From contig NZ_CP117460.1 of the NCBI RefSeq assembly GCF_030687145.1, forward strand, positions 5,022,001-5,086,000: 64,000 nucleotides of DNA, written 5' to 3'. Made by a program: the position numbers and the translations under genes. A model generated the notes under the pieces. It saw only the letters and a program-made list of their open reading frames with translations. It ran no database searches and was not told the origin of the DNA. Below, piece by piece: positions 49,716 to 62,935 of this stretch. This DNA is from Pseudomonas sp. FP1742. Lineage in GTDB: Bacteria; Pseudomonadota; Gammaproteobacteria; Pseudomonadales; Pseudomonadaceae. Numbering within the stretch: the first letter of the stretch is position 1; each line of letters opens with the position of its first letter.

Positions 49716-50006
49716 TTAGTGATCGTGATTGCAATCCGGGCCGTGCACGTGGTCCTCATCGCCGCCGAGGTCGGCCGGTTCCATCTCCAGTTGCAGACTT
49801 ACCAGATTAGTCGCCAATGGGCGCAACAGCAGGTTGGCGTATTCAGCGTCACCCTCTTCGACGTCCACGCCGATCAGCAACTGGCCGCGGCCGTCCTGCT
49901 GGATCCACAGCTCTTTGCCTTGCCACATGACCGCGACGCGGGTGCAGGAAGTTTCCAGTTGCGTGCCGTCGGTGTCTTCAAGGATCAGCTGCAGGGTATC
50001 GCTCAT
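49716..50006 (-). CDS. Ast-operon small protein with histidine-rich tail (96 aa)
   Basis: Unrecognised family, but placed exactly between astB and astE, as a small gene is in PAO1 by my recollection (PA0900). A mostly beta-strand body (LQLILEDTDGTQLETS, VAVMWQGKELWIQQD) ends in HVHGPDCNHDH, a likely metal-binding tail with four histidines and one cysteine. Since AstE is a zinc enzyme encoded by the next gene, metal supply to it is a possible role, purely inferred. Gap to astB is 19 bases. Confidence 0.82.
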   Translation of the reverse strand: MSDTLQLILEDTDGTQLETSCTRVAVMWQGKELWIQQDGRGQLLIGVDVEEGDAEYANLLLRPLATNLVSLQLEMEPADLGGDEDHVHGPDCNHDH

Positions 50007-50025
50007 GTTTTTACGCTCTCGACGT

Positions 50026-51372
50026 TCAATTGATCTGGAATGGATAAACCGCGCCCAGTTTAAGGATTTGCGTCAGTTCATCCAGTGCCGTCCGGCACTC
50101 AAGCAACAATTGCGGGTCCGCCAGATCGTTTTCGGTCATGCGGTCGCGGTAGTGCTTGTCGACCCATTCGGTCAACGTGCCGTACAACGGTGCCGTCATG
50201 ATAACCCCTTGGTTGACGGCCGCCAGTTCGGTTTCGTTGAGGGCGACGCGTAACCGCAGGCAAGCCGGGCCACCGCCGTTCTGCATGCTCTGCTTGAGAT
50301 CGAAAACTTTTACTTCGCGGATCAGGCCGCCAGAGCTGGTCAGGCCTTGCAGGTACTGCCAGACACGCTCGTTGCCACGGCATTCTTCCGGCACGATCAA
50401 CAGCATGGAGCCGTCAGGACGCGACAGCAGCTGGCTATTGAACAGGTAGGAACGGACGGCGTCTTCCACGGTGACCGCGGAACGCGGTACGCAGATCGAC
50501 TGAAATTTCCCACCGACTTTTGCGAGTTTGCCTTGCAACTCAGCGAGCATCTGGTCGGTGTCGAGGAACGCGTCCTCGTGATAGAACAGCACCTCGCCAT
50601 TACCTACGGCGATCACGTCGTTATGGAACACGCCCTGATCGATCACCGAAGGGTTCTGCTGGGCATAGACCACGCCGTCATCGCTCAGGCCATGCAGACG
50701 CGCGACCGCCTGGGAGGCTTCGAGGGTCTGACGCGCCGGGTACTTCTGCGGGGCTGGATAACGGGTGTCGAACGCGCTGCGGCCGAACACGAAAAACTCG
50801 ACGCCGGCTTCGCCATAGTCACGGCAGAAACGGGTGTGGTTGGCCGCGCCTTCATCACCGAACTGCGCCACGGCCGGCAACGCGGCATGGTGCGCAAAAT
50901 GCTTCTGATCGGCGAACATCGCCCCCAGCACGCGACTGGTGGTCGGGTGTTCGATGCTGCGGTGATATTTGCAGTTCAGGTTGGCGGCGGTGAAATGCAC
51001 GCGACCATCGGCGGTGTCGGCGCTCGGGCTGACCGTGGCGGCGTTGGCTACCCACATGCTCGACGCCGAGCAACTGGCGACCAGCAGCGGCATTGCGTCC
51101 TTGGCGGCGCGCTCGATCACTTGCGCGTCGGTGCCGCTGAAACCCAAGCGGCGCAGCGCACCGACGTCCGGACGTTCCTGCGGTGCCAGCACGCCTTGCT
51201 GAAAGCCCATCTCCATCAGCGCTTTCATCTTCGCCAGGCCTTGCAGCGCGGCTTCCTTCGGATTGGAAGATTGCTGGCTGTTGCTCTGGGAGGCGACGTT
51301 GCCGTAGGACAGGCCACCGTAGTTATGGGTCGGCCCCACTAGACCGTCAAAATTGACTTCATAGGATTTCAT
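50026..51372 (-). CDS. astB: N-succinylarginine dihydrolase (448 aa)
   Basis: Hydrolyses N2-succinylarginine to succinylornithine, CO2 and two NH3. Guanidine-modifying fold. Recognisable parts are [21 protein letters not shown] (active-site loop near the N-terminus), [42 protein letters not shown] (catalytic His/Glu region) and [13 protein letters not shown] (nucleophile Cys). Full length. It lies 139 bases after astD, with an inverted REP in the gap. Confidence 0.95.
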   Translation of the reverse strand: MKSYEVNFDGLVGPTHNYGGLSYGNVASQSNSQQSSNPKEAALQGLAKMKALMEMGFQQGVLAPQERPDVGALRRLGFSGTDAQVIERAAKDAMPLLVASCSASSMWVANAATVSPSADTADGRVHFTAANLNCKYHRSIEHPTTSRVLGAMFADQKHFAHHAALPAVAQFGDEGAANHTRFCRDYGEAGVEFFVFGRSAFDTRYPAPQKYPARQTLEASQAVARLHGLSDDGVVYAQQNPSVIDQGVFHNDVIAVGNGEVLFYHEDAFLDTDQMLAELQGKLAKVGGKFQSICVPRSAVTVEDAVRSYLFNSQLLSRPDGSMLLIVPEECRGNERVWQYLQGLTSSGGLIREVKVFDLKQSMQNGGGPACLRLRVALNETELAAVNQGVIMTAPLYGTLTEWVDKHYRDRMTENDLADPQLLLECRTALDELTQILKLGAVYPFQIN

Positions 51373-51441
51373 CAGCGAGGCTCCACGAGAATCTGTTGTT
51401 ATAGGCTTCTGGTAACTGTTCTTTTAGACCGCATCGCGGCC

Positions 51442-51506
51442 TTCGCGAGCAAGCCCGCTCCCACAGGGAAATGTATTCCAATGTGGGAGCGGGCTTGCTC
51501 GCGAAT
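51442..51506. repeat. REP pair in the opposite arrangement between astD and astB
   Basis: Here the TTCGCGAGCAAGCCCGCTCC element comes first (51442) and GTGGGAGCGGGCTTGCTCGC second (51484), the reverse of the other six pairs. The spacer is only ~19 bases. It lies inside the ast operon transcript. Confidence 0.88.
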
Positions 51507-51511
51507 GGGCG

Positions 51512-54003
<2,492 letters not shown>

Positions 54004-54089
54004 GCTATCTCCTCAAACGAAGGGCGCTTGGCACCCTGCGCGAAACTCGCTGCTTTCCAGGCAATCAATCAGGCCTGCTTTTCTACGTG

Positions 54090-55109
54090 TCAGACCGCCA
54101 CCAGGCGCACGCTGGCACCTTCACCGACGCCCAGGGCTTCGGCCGCTTCAAGATCCAGGGTCACGGGTTTGCCCGGCGCGTAATCGAGCTCGAGCAACAC
54201 GGCGCGGTAATCCTGCAACTGGGCATTGGCCACCAGGTACTGACGCCCGGCACCTTTGACCGGCTCACCGATTTTCACCGGCACCACACGGCTCTGGGCG
54301 ATCGAACGGATCCCCGAAACGCGGGCGTGCAGGGTCGGGCCGCCGTCGAAAATGTCGATGTAGTGATCGGTCTCGAAGCCTTCGCGCATCAGGATGTCGA
54401 AGGTGATTTGCGCCCGAGGGTGCACCTGGCCCATCGCCTCTTGAGCGGAGTCCGGCAGCAACGGCACGTAGATCGGGTAATGCGGCATCAGCTCGGCAAG
54501 GAAGGTGCGGCTCTTCAGGCCACACAGACGCTCGGCTTCGGCGTAGTTGAGGTCGAAGAAGTTGCGACCGATGGCATCCCAGAACGGCGAATCGCCATTT
54601 TCGTCGCTGTAACCGACGATCTCGGTCACCACGGAATCGGCAAAGCGCTCCGGATGGCTGGCCACGAACAACAGACGGCCACGGGAGTTGAGCTCCGCCC
54701 AAGGCGTGCCCACCAACTCCCTCTGCACGTAGAAGCTGGTCAGCAAGCTGTTGCCGGTCAGGTCGTGGCACTGGGAGAGCACGTGGATCTTGTTGTGAAT
54801 CTTCAGCTCGCGGGAGGCGTGCACGAAGGTTTCGTTACGAAAGCTGTAGAACGGCTCGGAATAACCGGCCGAGGCAACGATGGCCGAACAACCGACCAAC
54901 TTGCCGGTGGCAGTGTCTTCGAGGACGAAGAAATAGCTCTCTTCACCATTGAAGCTCACTTCGGCGGCGAACGAGGCTTCGCTTGCCGCGATCTTGTCGC
55001 TCAGGCGTTCAACGTCATCCGGCAAGGAAGTGACACCAATCGGGCTATCCGCAGCCAGACGCTGTACCTCGCCCAGATCAGCCATTTGCGCGGGGCGCAT
55101 CACCAGCAT
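54090..55109 (-). CDS. aruF: Arginine N-succinyltransferase, alpha subunit (339 aa)
   Basis: Paralogue of the downstream aruG product, aligned over its length: LVMRPAQMADLGEVQRLAADS, ETFVHASRELKIHNKIHVLSQCHDLTG, LFVASHPERFADSVV and FDGGPTLHARVSGIRS. First committed enzyme of the AST pathway. AGGAGTGACACC precedes the ATG. A REP and a hairpin lie between it and aruC, so its expression may differ from aruC. Confidence 0.94.
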   Translation of the reverse strand: MLVMRPAQMADLGEVQRLAADSPIGVTSLPDDVERLSDKIAASEASFAAEVSFNGEESYFFVLEDTATGKLVGCSAIVASAGYSEPFYSFRNETFVHASRELKIHNKIHVLSQCHDLTGNSLLTSFYVQRELVGTPWAELNSRGRLLFVASHPERFADSVVTEIVGYSDENGDSPFWDAIGRNFFDLNYAEAERLCGLKSRTFLAELMPHYPIYVPLLPDSAQEAMGQVHPRAQITFDILMREGFETDHYIDIFDGGPTLHARVSGIRSIAQSRVVPVKIGEPVKGAGRQYLVANAQLQDYRAVLLELDYAPGKPVTLDLEAAEALGVGEGASVRLVAV

Positions 55110-55178
55110 GGTGTCACTCCTTTCTCATCTAACACTTCAGGAAAAGTAACCGGGCCGTCATTGAAGACACAGAGGTCA

Positions 55179-55270
55179 GTGTGGGAGCGGGCTTGCTCGC
55201 GAAAGCGGTGTATCAGTCAACATCATTGCTGTCTGACCCACCGCTTTCGCGAGCAAGCCCGCTCCCACAT
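55179..55270. repeat. REP pair (REPIN) between aruC and aruF
   Basis: GTGTGGGAGCGGGCTTGCTC at 55179 with inverted copy ending GCTCCCACAT at 55270. It lies within the operon transcript. Confidence 0.9.
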
Positions 55271-55297
55271 TTGATCCGTCCCGGCATAACAATTGGG

Positions 55298-55325
55298 TTC
55301 GACGCCTGAATTGTCAGGCGTCGAA
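55298..55325 (-). repeat. Perfect 12-bp hairpin immediately after aruC
   Basis: TTCGACGCCTGA / TCAGGCGTCGAA around ATTG, seven bases past the aruC stop. No U-run follows. Likely partial terminator or 3'-end stabiliser. Confidence 0.6.
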
Positions 55326-55332
55326 GGGTCTA

Positions 55333-56652
<1,320 letters not shown>

Positions 56653-56682
56653 TTATAGCGCAAACACCGGTTTTGCCCGGGT

Positions 56683-56698
56683 TTACGGCAATGCGACA
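56683..56698 (-). promoter_or_regulatory. ArgR half-site-like sequence A upstream of aruC
   Basis: Second TGTCGC-N8-AA in the same orientation, 51 bases upstream of site B. It supports ArgR activation of the aru operon. The 51-base spacing is larger than the tandem half-sites described, so the exact operator needs footprinting. Confidence 0.45.
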
Positions 56699-56839
56699 TA
56701 TAGGGTCGCAAAGGCGCAGTTTAAACCGCCGGCACAGGTTATAGGCAGGCTTGTCGACCGATGCGGTAAATATGTACCGCACGCAGTGCTTCATCGTCTG
56801 TTTTGCTGGCGACTCATCCAAACGCTAAGGGAATAGCGC

Positions 56840-59800
56840 ATGAGCCAACTCGAAAACGATCACCCTAGGGCCGCTGGCGACGATCACTTCGTCACGCAGC
56901 CGGATGATCATTACCATCACCTGTTCAACAATCTGCCCGCCTGGGCATTAGAGGCATCGCTTGAAACCCGCAGCGCCCTCAAGAACGCCTCGCTTGCGAC
57001 TCCCCAATGGCATGGCACCGCGACACCTTCACAACATGCCTCGCTGAAAAAGCTCAGTCAGGAACACTGGCACCATCGAAATCGCCTGGATTCAAAGCTG
57101 TCGACGCTGAAAAACCCACGGGCATTTGCCGAACCCCTTCTCATCGCGGCCCTGAAAACCCGGTTTGGCCTGGAACTGGACGTCAAGACCACCTTCCTGC
57201 GCCTGTACATCCCACAAACCGTGACCCTGTTCAAAATCAACACCGGGGCCGCCCGCACCTGGACGGTATCGCTGCTCGATGCCGCGCTGCATAACTTCCA
57301 GGAATCGGAAACGGCCGCAGATGCCTTCGAATCCGCTTCGACCTTCATTACCGAGCCGTCGTCCACAGGGCAGTTCGAAACGTTGCCGGCGATCAAGCAT
57401 AAAATCCCGGTCCAGGCCTTCGCCCGGCTATGCCGCGAACTCGATATCGGTGGCCAGTACACCGCGTATCTCAAGGAATTTCTGGGGCTGACCAACCCGG
57501 TGGCCGGTGCCGCGTTGAAATCCAGCACGATCGGCTTGAACAAAGCCGCACTCAGGTCGGCGCTGCAAATGGCACACATCCGCAAGGATATTCCAGATGA
57601 TGCGCACCTCGCGCTCCTGCGCATGGTTGAAGGAGGTTCGAGGGCGCGACTCAATGGCCAGCCGCTCTATGGCCACGACCTGACCCTGATGTCGTCCCCG
57701 CTGACCGGCATTGTCATTTTCGCGCCGAACCTTGAGCGGGCACGCAAGAGTACGCGGCTCATTGCCTATATTCCCGATGACCCCGAATACCCGCTCAAGC
57801 AATACCCCGACACGCTGGCGTTCATGACCGATCTGACTCGCAAGCTGCGGACACCCGCTTATCAAGCGTTCTTCAGCCGGTTCGTCGAGCACAAGGAACG
57901 CGGACACTTTTTCGCCGATCTCAACCGCCGCCTCCAGACCGTGACCTGGCATCAGCACCAGCCCGGCGATCCATTGCCGAGCTGGCGCGAAACGCCGGTC
58001 GAGCGTCCCAATCTGCGTTTCTCCGTGCTCCCGATCAAAGCGGACCTGTGGAACCATGGCTATCAGCGGCAGCTGAACAAAATCCTCAACGACGCCAGCA
58101 CTGTCGCCGTCTCCACCGCCAGCGCCGACCGAGACGCCCGCTGGGCATTGTGGGATGCCTTCAGCAAAGTGGCCTCCAGGATCCTTGAAGCTGCGTCGTT
58201 CGTGGCGGCGCCCTTGGTGCCGTTGCTGGGTGAATTGATGCTGGGCTACATGGCCTACCAGTTACTGGACGAGAGCTTCGAAGGCATCGTGGACATGGCT
58301 GAAGGGCTGAGAACAGAAGCGTTCGGACACCTGATGACGTTCGTCGAAACCGTCGTTCAAGTCGGGACATTCGCGGTAGGCGGTGCAATCGCCGTCGGCG
58401 CCTTCAGCCGGCTTCTGCCCCGCGAAGCCGTCGCGCTCATCGACCCGCTCAAACCTGTCGCCACAGCCGGAGGCAAAACCCGTTACTGGATGCCGGATCT
58501 CACACCTTATGAACAGACACTCAGTTTGCCCGAAGGGGTAAAGCCCAATCATCTGGGCTTGTACCCACACGCGGGCAAAACGATGCTGCGCCTTGAGGGA
58601 AAACTGTATTCAGTGAAACCCGACCCCATGTCGGACAGGTTCCAGATTGAGCATCCGCGCCGCAACGATGCTTATCAGCCGTCGCTGCGGCATAACCACC
58701 ACGGTGCCTGGCAAACCGAACTGGAACAACCGCTGTACTGGGAGCGGGAAAAGGTCATGCGTCGCCTTGGCCATAGTGTCGAGTCGTTCACCAGTGCCGA
58801 GCGCGAACAGATCCTGCGGATCAGCGGCTACCACGACAACGTATTGCGCCAGGCGCATGTCGAAAACTATCGCCCGCCGTCGCTGCTGACTGACACGATC
58901 AAGCGCTGGCGGATCAACCGCGACATCGAAACGTTTATCGAACAGATCGGCAGCGATCAACCCGAGCACTATCAAAAAGCCGATACCGCCCTGCAGCATG
59001 CACTGCTGACACGCCATGACTCATGGCCGGTCGATACACCACTGCCGACACCGGCAACCCAAACGCCAGCCTTCAGACAGCAAACGGCAACACTGGCCCG
59101 CCAATATCGCAAGTCGCTGTTCGAGCGGCTCTACAGCATTCAGGAACACACCGATGATGTGCAGGTTCAGCAACTGCTCGCCGATGTGCGGGGCCTGCCG
59201 ACCGATGTGGCGCAAGAGCTGGTGAGCAATGCCACCGGCACCGAGTTACGCCAGCTGCACGGCGGGCGCGTGCCCCAGCGGCTCAAGGACGCGGCGAACA
59301 AAGCCATGGAGGCCGTCCGCGCTACCCGCGCCTATGAAGGCCTTTATGCCGACGCGCTGGAAAACGTCGACACCCACAAAGTGGCCCTGCACAGCCTGAA
59401 CGCACTGCCCGGCTGGCCGGACGGATTACGCATCGAAGTGCGGGATTACTCCAGCGAGGGCACCGTGCGCGACAGCATTGGCCCGACCGATGCGGCCATC
59501 GTGAAAACACTGGTGGCCAACGAGGATGGCTCCTATCACGTTGATCAGGACACGCCCGGTGATTTCTATCAGGCACTCTTTCAAACGTTGCCCCAGGCCC
59601 ATCGCGATGCGTTCAACCCCTCCATCGCTGACGCCCAGGCCCTCAGAAAGCGCATTGCCGAAAACGCGCTGGACCAGCCGACGCTACGCACTCTGTTTGC
59701 CAGGCATCCCCATCGAAAACCCTACTACGACCCGACCACCATGCGCCTTCCTGGTGGTGCGGAGGGCTATGACCGCGGCAATCGCATGACACCCACCCTC

Positions 59801-61696
59801 GACGACAGGGTCCGGGAGGTTTATCCCGATCTGTCCCAGGATCAATTGCAGTCCGTGGTCCAGGCGTTGCAAAGCCACCCCGATGGCGCTCGGGTAGCAC
59901 TCTCACGCGTACACCACGAGCTGAACCGATTGCATCTGGATCTGGGTCGATGGATCAGCGAAGCCCCAACGGCGCACCCCGACACCGGGGTTGCGTTGAG
60001 CGCCCTGGAGCGCCAGGCCGAACAACACATTCGCAGGTTGCTGGCGCAGGAAATCCAGCGCGCCTGGCGGCGCCAAACCGATCGGGATTTTGACACCTCG
60101 GACGACATGGAGCGGTACGTGCTCAGGTTCGACGAACCGATGCTGGGTGATCTGCCATCGTTGACTGCAGATTTCAGTCATGTGTCGCTGCTATCCCTGG
60201 AAGGCAGCCACGCAGCGCAAGGTGTTGCTGGTTTTCTACAGGGCTTCAGCGGACTTCGCCGACTGGAACTGCGCCGTTTCTCCCTGACCACCCTCCCCGA
60301 CGCCATCACCCGGATGCCGCAGCTGGAGGCACTGGTGTTAAGCGATTGCGGCATCAGGGTAGACGCAGCCACCTGGTTGAAGCTGACGTCATTAAACAAA
60401 CTGACCATGCTGGATCTTTACCGCAACCCGTTTGAAACGGTGCCCCGCATCGACTCGATGACTGAACTGACCCATCTGGACCTGAGCAGCACCAACCTGA
60501 CCGAAATCCCGCCCGGCACTCTGCAACACCCACGCCTGGGCACCCTTCTGCTGATGAACAATGGAATCAGTGAACTGCCGACGGCCTTGTTCGACAGTCC
60601 GCTGTATGAAAAGCGTGGCATACACCTCACGCACAATCCGGTTTCCGACAGCTCGCGACAACTCATCAAAAACCATCACGTCGACAGCGCTTTCGACATG
60701 GGCGTTTTCGCACCCGAGGCAGACATTGATCGTGTCAGGGCGCTCTACCCTGGCATGGAAGTCGAGCAAGCCAGCGAGTTCGTCTACGAATTGCCCGGCA
60801 CGCTGGAGGAAGGTCGGGTCGCGTTGACACGCCTGGAAGAAGAGCTGAGCCAATTGAGGAACGATCTGTCTGCCTGGACCGCCGCTCTTCCGGACCTGCA
60901 TCCACTGACAGACGAACCCTTCAGCGCAGCTCAACTGCTTGTCGAGCACGCCAACCGCGACGAATTCAAGCAAGCCCTTGAGAACTGCTGGCAACGGGAT
61001 GCGGAGCTGGATAATTTCAGCGATACGCTTGAACCCACCTACGATCTGACACTTTCCACGGTCATCAATGGAGAACTGCCTGCCCTGAGCGCCGATTTCA
61101 GCCATGTGTCGTCACTGGCGTTTCGCAGTGCGGAGGGGGTGACGCGCATCGGACGTTTCCTGGAGTCCTTTCCCAACCTGAAAAGCCTCAGGCTGCGCAG
61201 CTGTAACCTTGGCGACATTCCGGAGGCGGTGTTCAAAATGGGTCAACTCAGGTCTCTGTCACTTCCCGAGTGTCGCGTCAGTCTGTCATCAGAATCGGTC
61301 GCCGCCCTGGCGGGGATGGAACAGCTCGACTATCTCGACCTGGGCTCGAACCCGCTAGGACAGACGCCTGATGTGAGTCAGATGCCGGCGCTGGCGACCG
61401 TGCTGCTGAACGACACCGGCATCAACCGGATACCGGATGGGCTGTTACAGCTGTCCGAGCTGGACTGGGCAGACTTGAGCGGCAACGCCATCACCGAGGC
61501 GCCCAGTGACTTGTCGGAACTGCCGGTGGACGTCGCAGATAATATTTCGTTGAGGGGCAATCCATTTTCCGAGGAAAGCCTGTTACGGCTGATCGCTTAC
61601 TTCGAACGCACGGGCGCGGATTTTGGGGTGGAAGCCGTGATCAATCGGGGGGAGATAGAAATCTCCGACTCTGAAGGTTCCGAGATCGACGAGTAG
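56840..61696 (+). CDS. Large leucine-rich-repeat protein of the dermonecrotic-toxin-like (DUF6543) class, without a NEL ligase domain (1618 aa)
   Basis: The N-terminal half resembles large Pseudomonas proteins annotated as dermonecrotic toxin-like (HHLFNNLPAWALEASLETR, FGLELDVKTTFLRLYIPQTV). Two hydrophobic segments lie at ~450-475 and ~503-525, as in a membrane-inserting toxin region. The C-terminal part is a duplication: residues ~987-1294 and ~1295-1618 each hold a helical linker (REVYPDLSQDQLQ... / RALYPGMEVEQAS...), a short D-F-S-H-V-S motif, and ~5-6 leucine-rich repeats (LEALVLSDCGIRV, LTHLDLSSTNLTEIP). Related proteins usually end in a NEL E3-ubiquitin-ligase domain; this one ends after the repeats in an acidic tail (EIEISDSEGSEIDE). 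No signal peptide. AAGGG precedes the ATG. It lies alone, between argR and aruC on the opposite strand. Toxin or effector role is inferred. Confidence 0.82.
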   Translation: MSQLENDHPRAAGDDHFVTQPDDHYHHLFNNLPAWALEASLETRSALKNASLATPQWHGTATPSQHASLKKLSQEHWHHRNRLDSKLSTLKNPRAFAEPLLIAALKTRFGLELDVKTTFLRLYIPQTVTLFKINTGAARTWTVSLLDAALHNFQESETAADAFESASTFITEPSSTGQFETLPAIKHKIPVQAFARLCRELDIGGQYTAYLKEFLGLTNPVAGAALKSSTIGLNKAALRSALQMAHIRKDIPDDAHLALLRMVEGGSRARLNGQPLYGHDLTLMSSPLTGIVIFAPNLERARKSTRLIAYIPDDPEYPLKQYPDTLAFMTDLTRKLRTPAYQAFFSRFVEHKERGHFFADLNRRLQTVTWHQHQPGDPLPSWRETPVERPNLRFSVLPIKADLWNHGYQRQLNKILNDASTVAVSTASADRDARWALWDAFSKVASRILEAASFVAAPLVPLLGELMLGYMAYQLLDESFEGIVDMAEGLRTEAFGHLMTFVETVVQVGTFAVGGAIAVGAFSRLLPREAVALIDPLKPVATAGGKTRYWMPDLTPYEQTLSLPEGVKPNHLGLYPHAGKTMLRLEGKLYSVKPDPMSDRFQIEHPRRNDAYQPSLRHNHHGAWQTELEQPLYWEREKVMRRLGHSVESFTSAEREQILRISGYHDNVLRQAHVENYRPPSLLTDTIKRWRINRDIETFIEQIGSDQPEHYQKADTALQHALLTRHDSWPVDTPLPTPATQTPAFRQQTATLARQYRKSLFERLYSIQEHTDDVQVQQLLADVRGLPTDVAQELVSNATGTELRQLHGGRVPQRLKDAANKAMEAVRATRAYEGLYADALENVDTHKVALHSLNALPGWPDGLRIEVRDYSSEGTVRDSIGPTDAAIVKTLVANEDGSYHVDQDTPGDFYQALFQTLPQAHRDAFNPSIADAQALRKRIAENALDQPTLRTLFARHPHRKPYYDPTTMRLPGGAEGYDRGNRMTPTLDDRVREVYPDLSQDQLQSVVQALQSHPDGARVALSRVHHELNRLHLDLGRWISEAPTAHPDTGVALSALERQAEQHIRRLLAQEIQRAWRRQTDRDFDTSDDMERYVLRFDEPMLGDLPSLTADFSHVSLLSLEGSHAAQGVAGFLQGFSGLRRLELRRFSLTTLPDAITRMPQLEALVLSDCGIRVDAATWLKLTSLNKLTMLDLYRNPFETVPRIDSMTELTHLDLSSTNLTEIPPGTLQHPRLGTLLLMNNGISELPTALFDSPLYEKRGIHLTHNPVSDSSRQLIKNHHVDSAFDMGVFAPEADIDRVRALYPGMEVEQASEFVYELPGTLEEGRVALTRLEEELSQLRNDLSAWTAALPDLHPLTDEPFSAAQLLVEHANRDEFKQALENCWQRDAELDNFSDTLEPTYDLTLSTVINGELPALSADFSHVSSLAFRSAEGVTRIGRFLESFPNLKSLRLRSCNLGDIPEAVFKMGQLRSLSLPECRVSLSSESVAALAGMEQLDYLDLGSNPLGQTPDVSQMPALATVLLNDTGINRIPDGLLQLSELDWADLSGNAITEAPSDLSELPVDVADNISLRGNPFSEESLLRLIAYFERTGADFGVEAVINRGEIEISDSEGSEIDE

Positions 61697-61708
61697 TACA
61701 GCGCTCGA

Positions 61709-62689
61709 TCAACCGCGCTCCGATGGCACCGAGGACAACTCGAACGGACTGCTGCTGCGCCGCTGGTTGCGATCTTCCCGCGGCGTGGCACCGAAGAAGT
61801 TGCGGTAGGCACTGGAGAAATGCGGCCCCGAAGAGAAGCCGCACGACAGGCCGATCTGGATGATCGACTTGCTGGTTTGCATCAACATCTGCCGGGCCTT
61901 GTTCAGGCGCAGTTCCAGGTAGTACTGGCTCGGCACGCGGTTGAGGTATTGCTTGAAGATCCGCTCCAACTGCCGACGGGACACGCACACGTGCTGGGCG
62001 ATTTCGTCGGTGGTCAGCGGCTCTTCGATGTTGGCTTCCATCAGCAACACCGCCTGGGTGAGCTTCGGATGACTCGAACCCAAGCGGTTCTGCAGCGGAA
62101 TGCGCTGGCGCTCGCCGCCCTCGCGAATGCGCTCGACCACCAACTCTTCCGACACCGCGCCGGCCAGTTCGGCGCCGTGATCACGGGCCAGCACGGCCAG
62201 CAGCAAGTCGAGAACCGACAGGCCACCGCACGCGGTCAAGCGATCGCGATCCCAGTCGAACAGGTGACTGGTGGCAATCACCTTCGGGAAACGCTCGGCG
62301 AAATCGTCCTGCCAGCGCCAATGCACAGCAGCACGATAGCCGTCGAGCAAACCCAATTGCGCCAACGGGTACACACCGGCCGACAAACCGCCGATCACAC
62401 AACCGGCGCGCACCAGTTGTTTCAGCGCACTGCTGAGCGACGGCGCGAGCGAGGTCGGCGGCTCATCGGCGAGTAGGAACAGTTTCTGAAAGTTTTCGAG
62501 CTTGCCGGCCCAGGGCTCACCCGGCAATTGCCAGGCACCTTCGGTCGGCGGTTCGGCCTGCAAAAACGACAATTCGTAAACAACGTCCGGGTGCACACGC
62601 TGGGCAACACGCAAGGCCTCCTCTGCCAGCGCAAGCGTCAGAGCTTTAGTGCTGGGCCAAATCAGGAAACCAATTCGATGGGCAGTCAT
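61709..62689 (-). CDS. argR: AraC-family arginine-responsive regulator ArgR (326 aa)
   Basis: Arginine-dependent activator of aru and aot genes in pseudomonads, unlike the E. coli ArgR hexamer. The N-terminal GATase1/DJ-1-like domain (RIGFLIWPSTKALTLALAEEAL, VIGGLSAGVYPLAQLGLLDGY, VHWRWQDDFAERFP) is followed by a C-terminal AraC HTH pair (EEPLTTDEIAQHVCVSRRQLERIF, IIQIGLSCGFSSGPHFSSAYRNFFG). I set the start at 62689 because the longer frame runs through a REP element. It ends 12 bases beyond the converging LRR gene's stop. It follows aotP on the same strand, with a REP between. Confidence 0.94.
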   Translation of the reverse strand: MTAHRIGFLIWPSTKALTLALAEEALRVAQRVHPDVVYELSFLQAEPPTEGAWQLPGEPWAGKLENFQKLFLLADEPPTSLAPSLSSALKQLVRAGCVIGGLSAGVYPLAQLGLLDGYRAAVHWRWQDDFAERFPKVIATSHLFDWDRDRLTACGGLSVLDLLLAVLARDHGAELAGAVSEELVVERIREGGERQRIPLQNRLGSSHPKLTQAVLLMEANIEEPLTTDEIAQHVCVSRRQLERIFKQYLNRVPSQYYLELRLNKARQMLMQTSKSIIQIGLSCGFSSGPHFSSAYRNFFGATPREDRNQRRSSSPFELSSVPSERG

Positions 62690-62781
62690 GGCGGGCAATC
62701 CGAAACGAAAACAGTGATGGAAGGCATGGGCCAATGCTAGCCCGTAAATGAACGCAAATCTCAAAACCAACATAGATCCAT

Positions 62782-62870
62782 TGTGGGAGCGGGCTTGCTC
62801 GCGAATGCGGTGGTTCAGACAGCAACATGTTGACTGATACACCGCTTTCGCGAGCAAGCCCGCTCCCACA
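62782..62870. repeat. REP pair (REPIN) between aotP and argR
   Basis: TGTGGGAGCGGGCTTGCTCG with inverted partner ending CGCTCCCACA. Intra-operon position, as in the aruC-aruF gap. Confidence 0.9.
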
Positions 62871-62935
62871 GGGGATCAGGGCCAGACTTTAGGCTGCGAA
62901 GCATGCACTATCCCGGTGCGCAACGGCAGCCTTGA

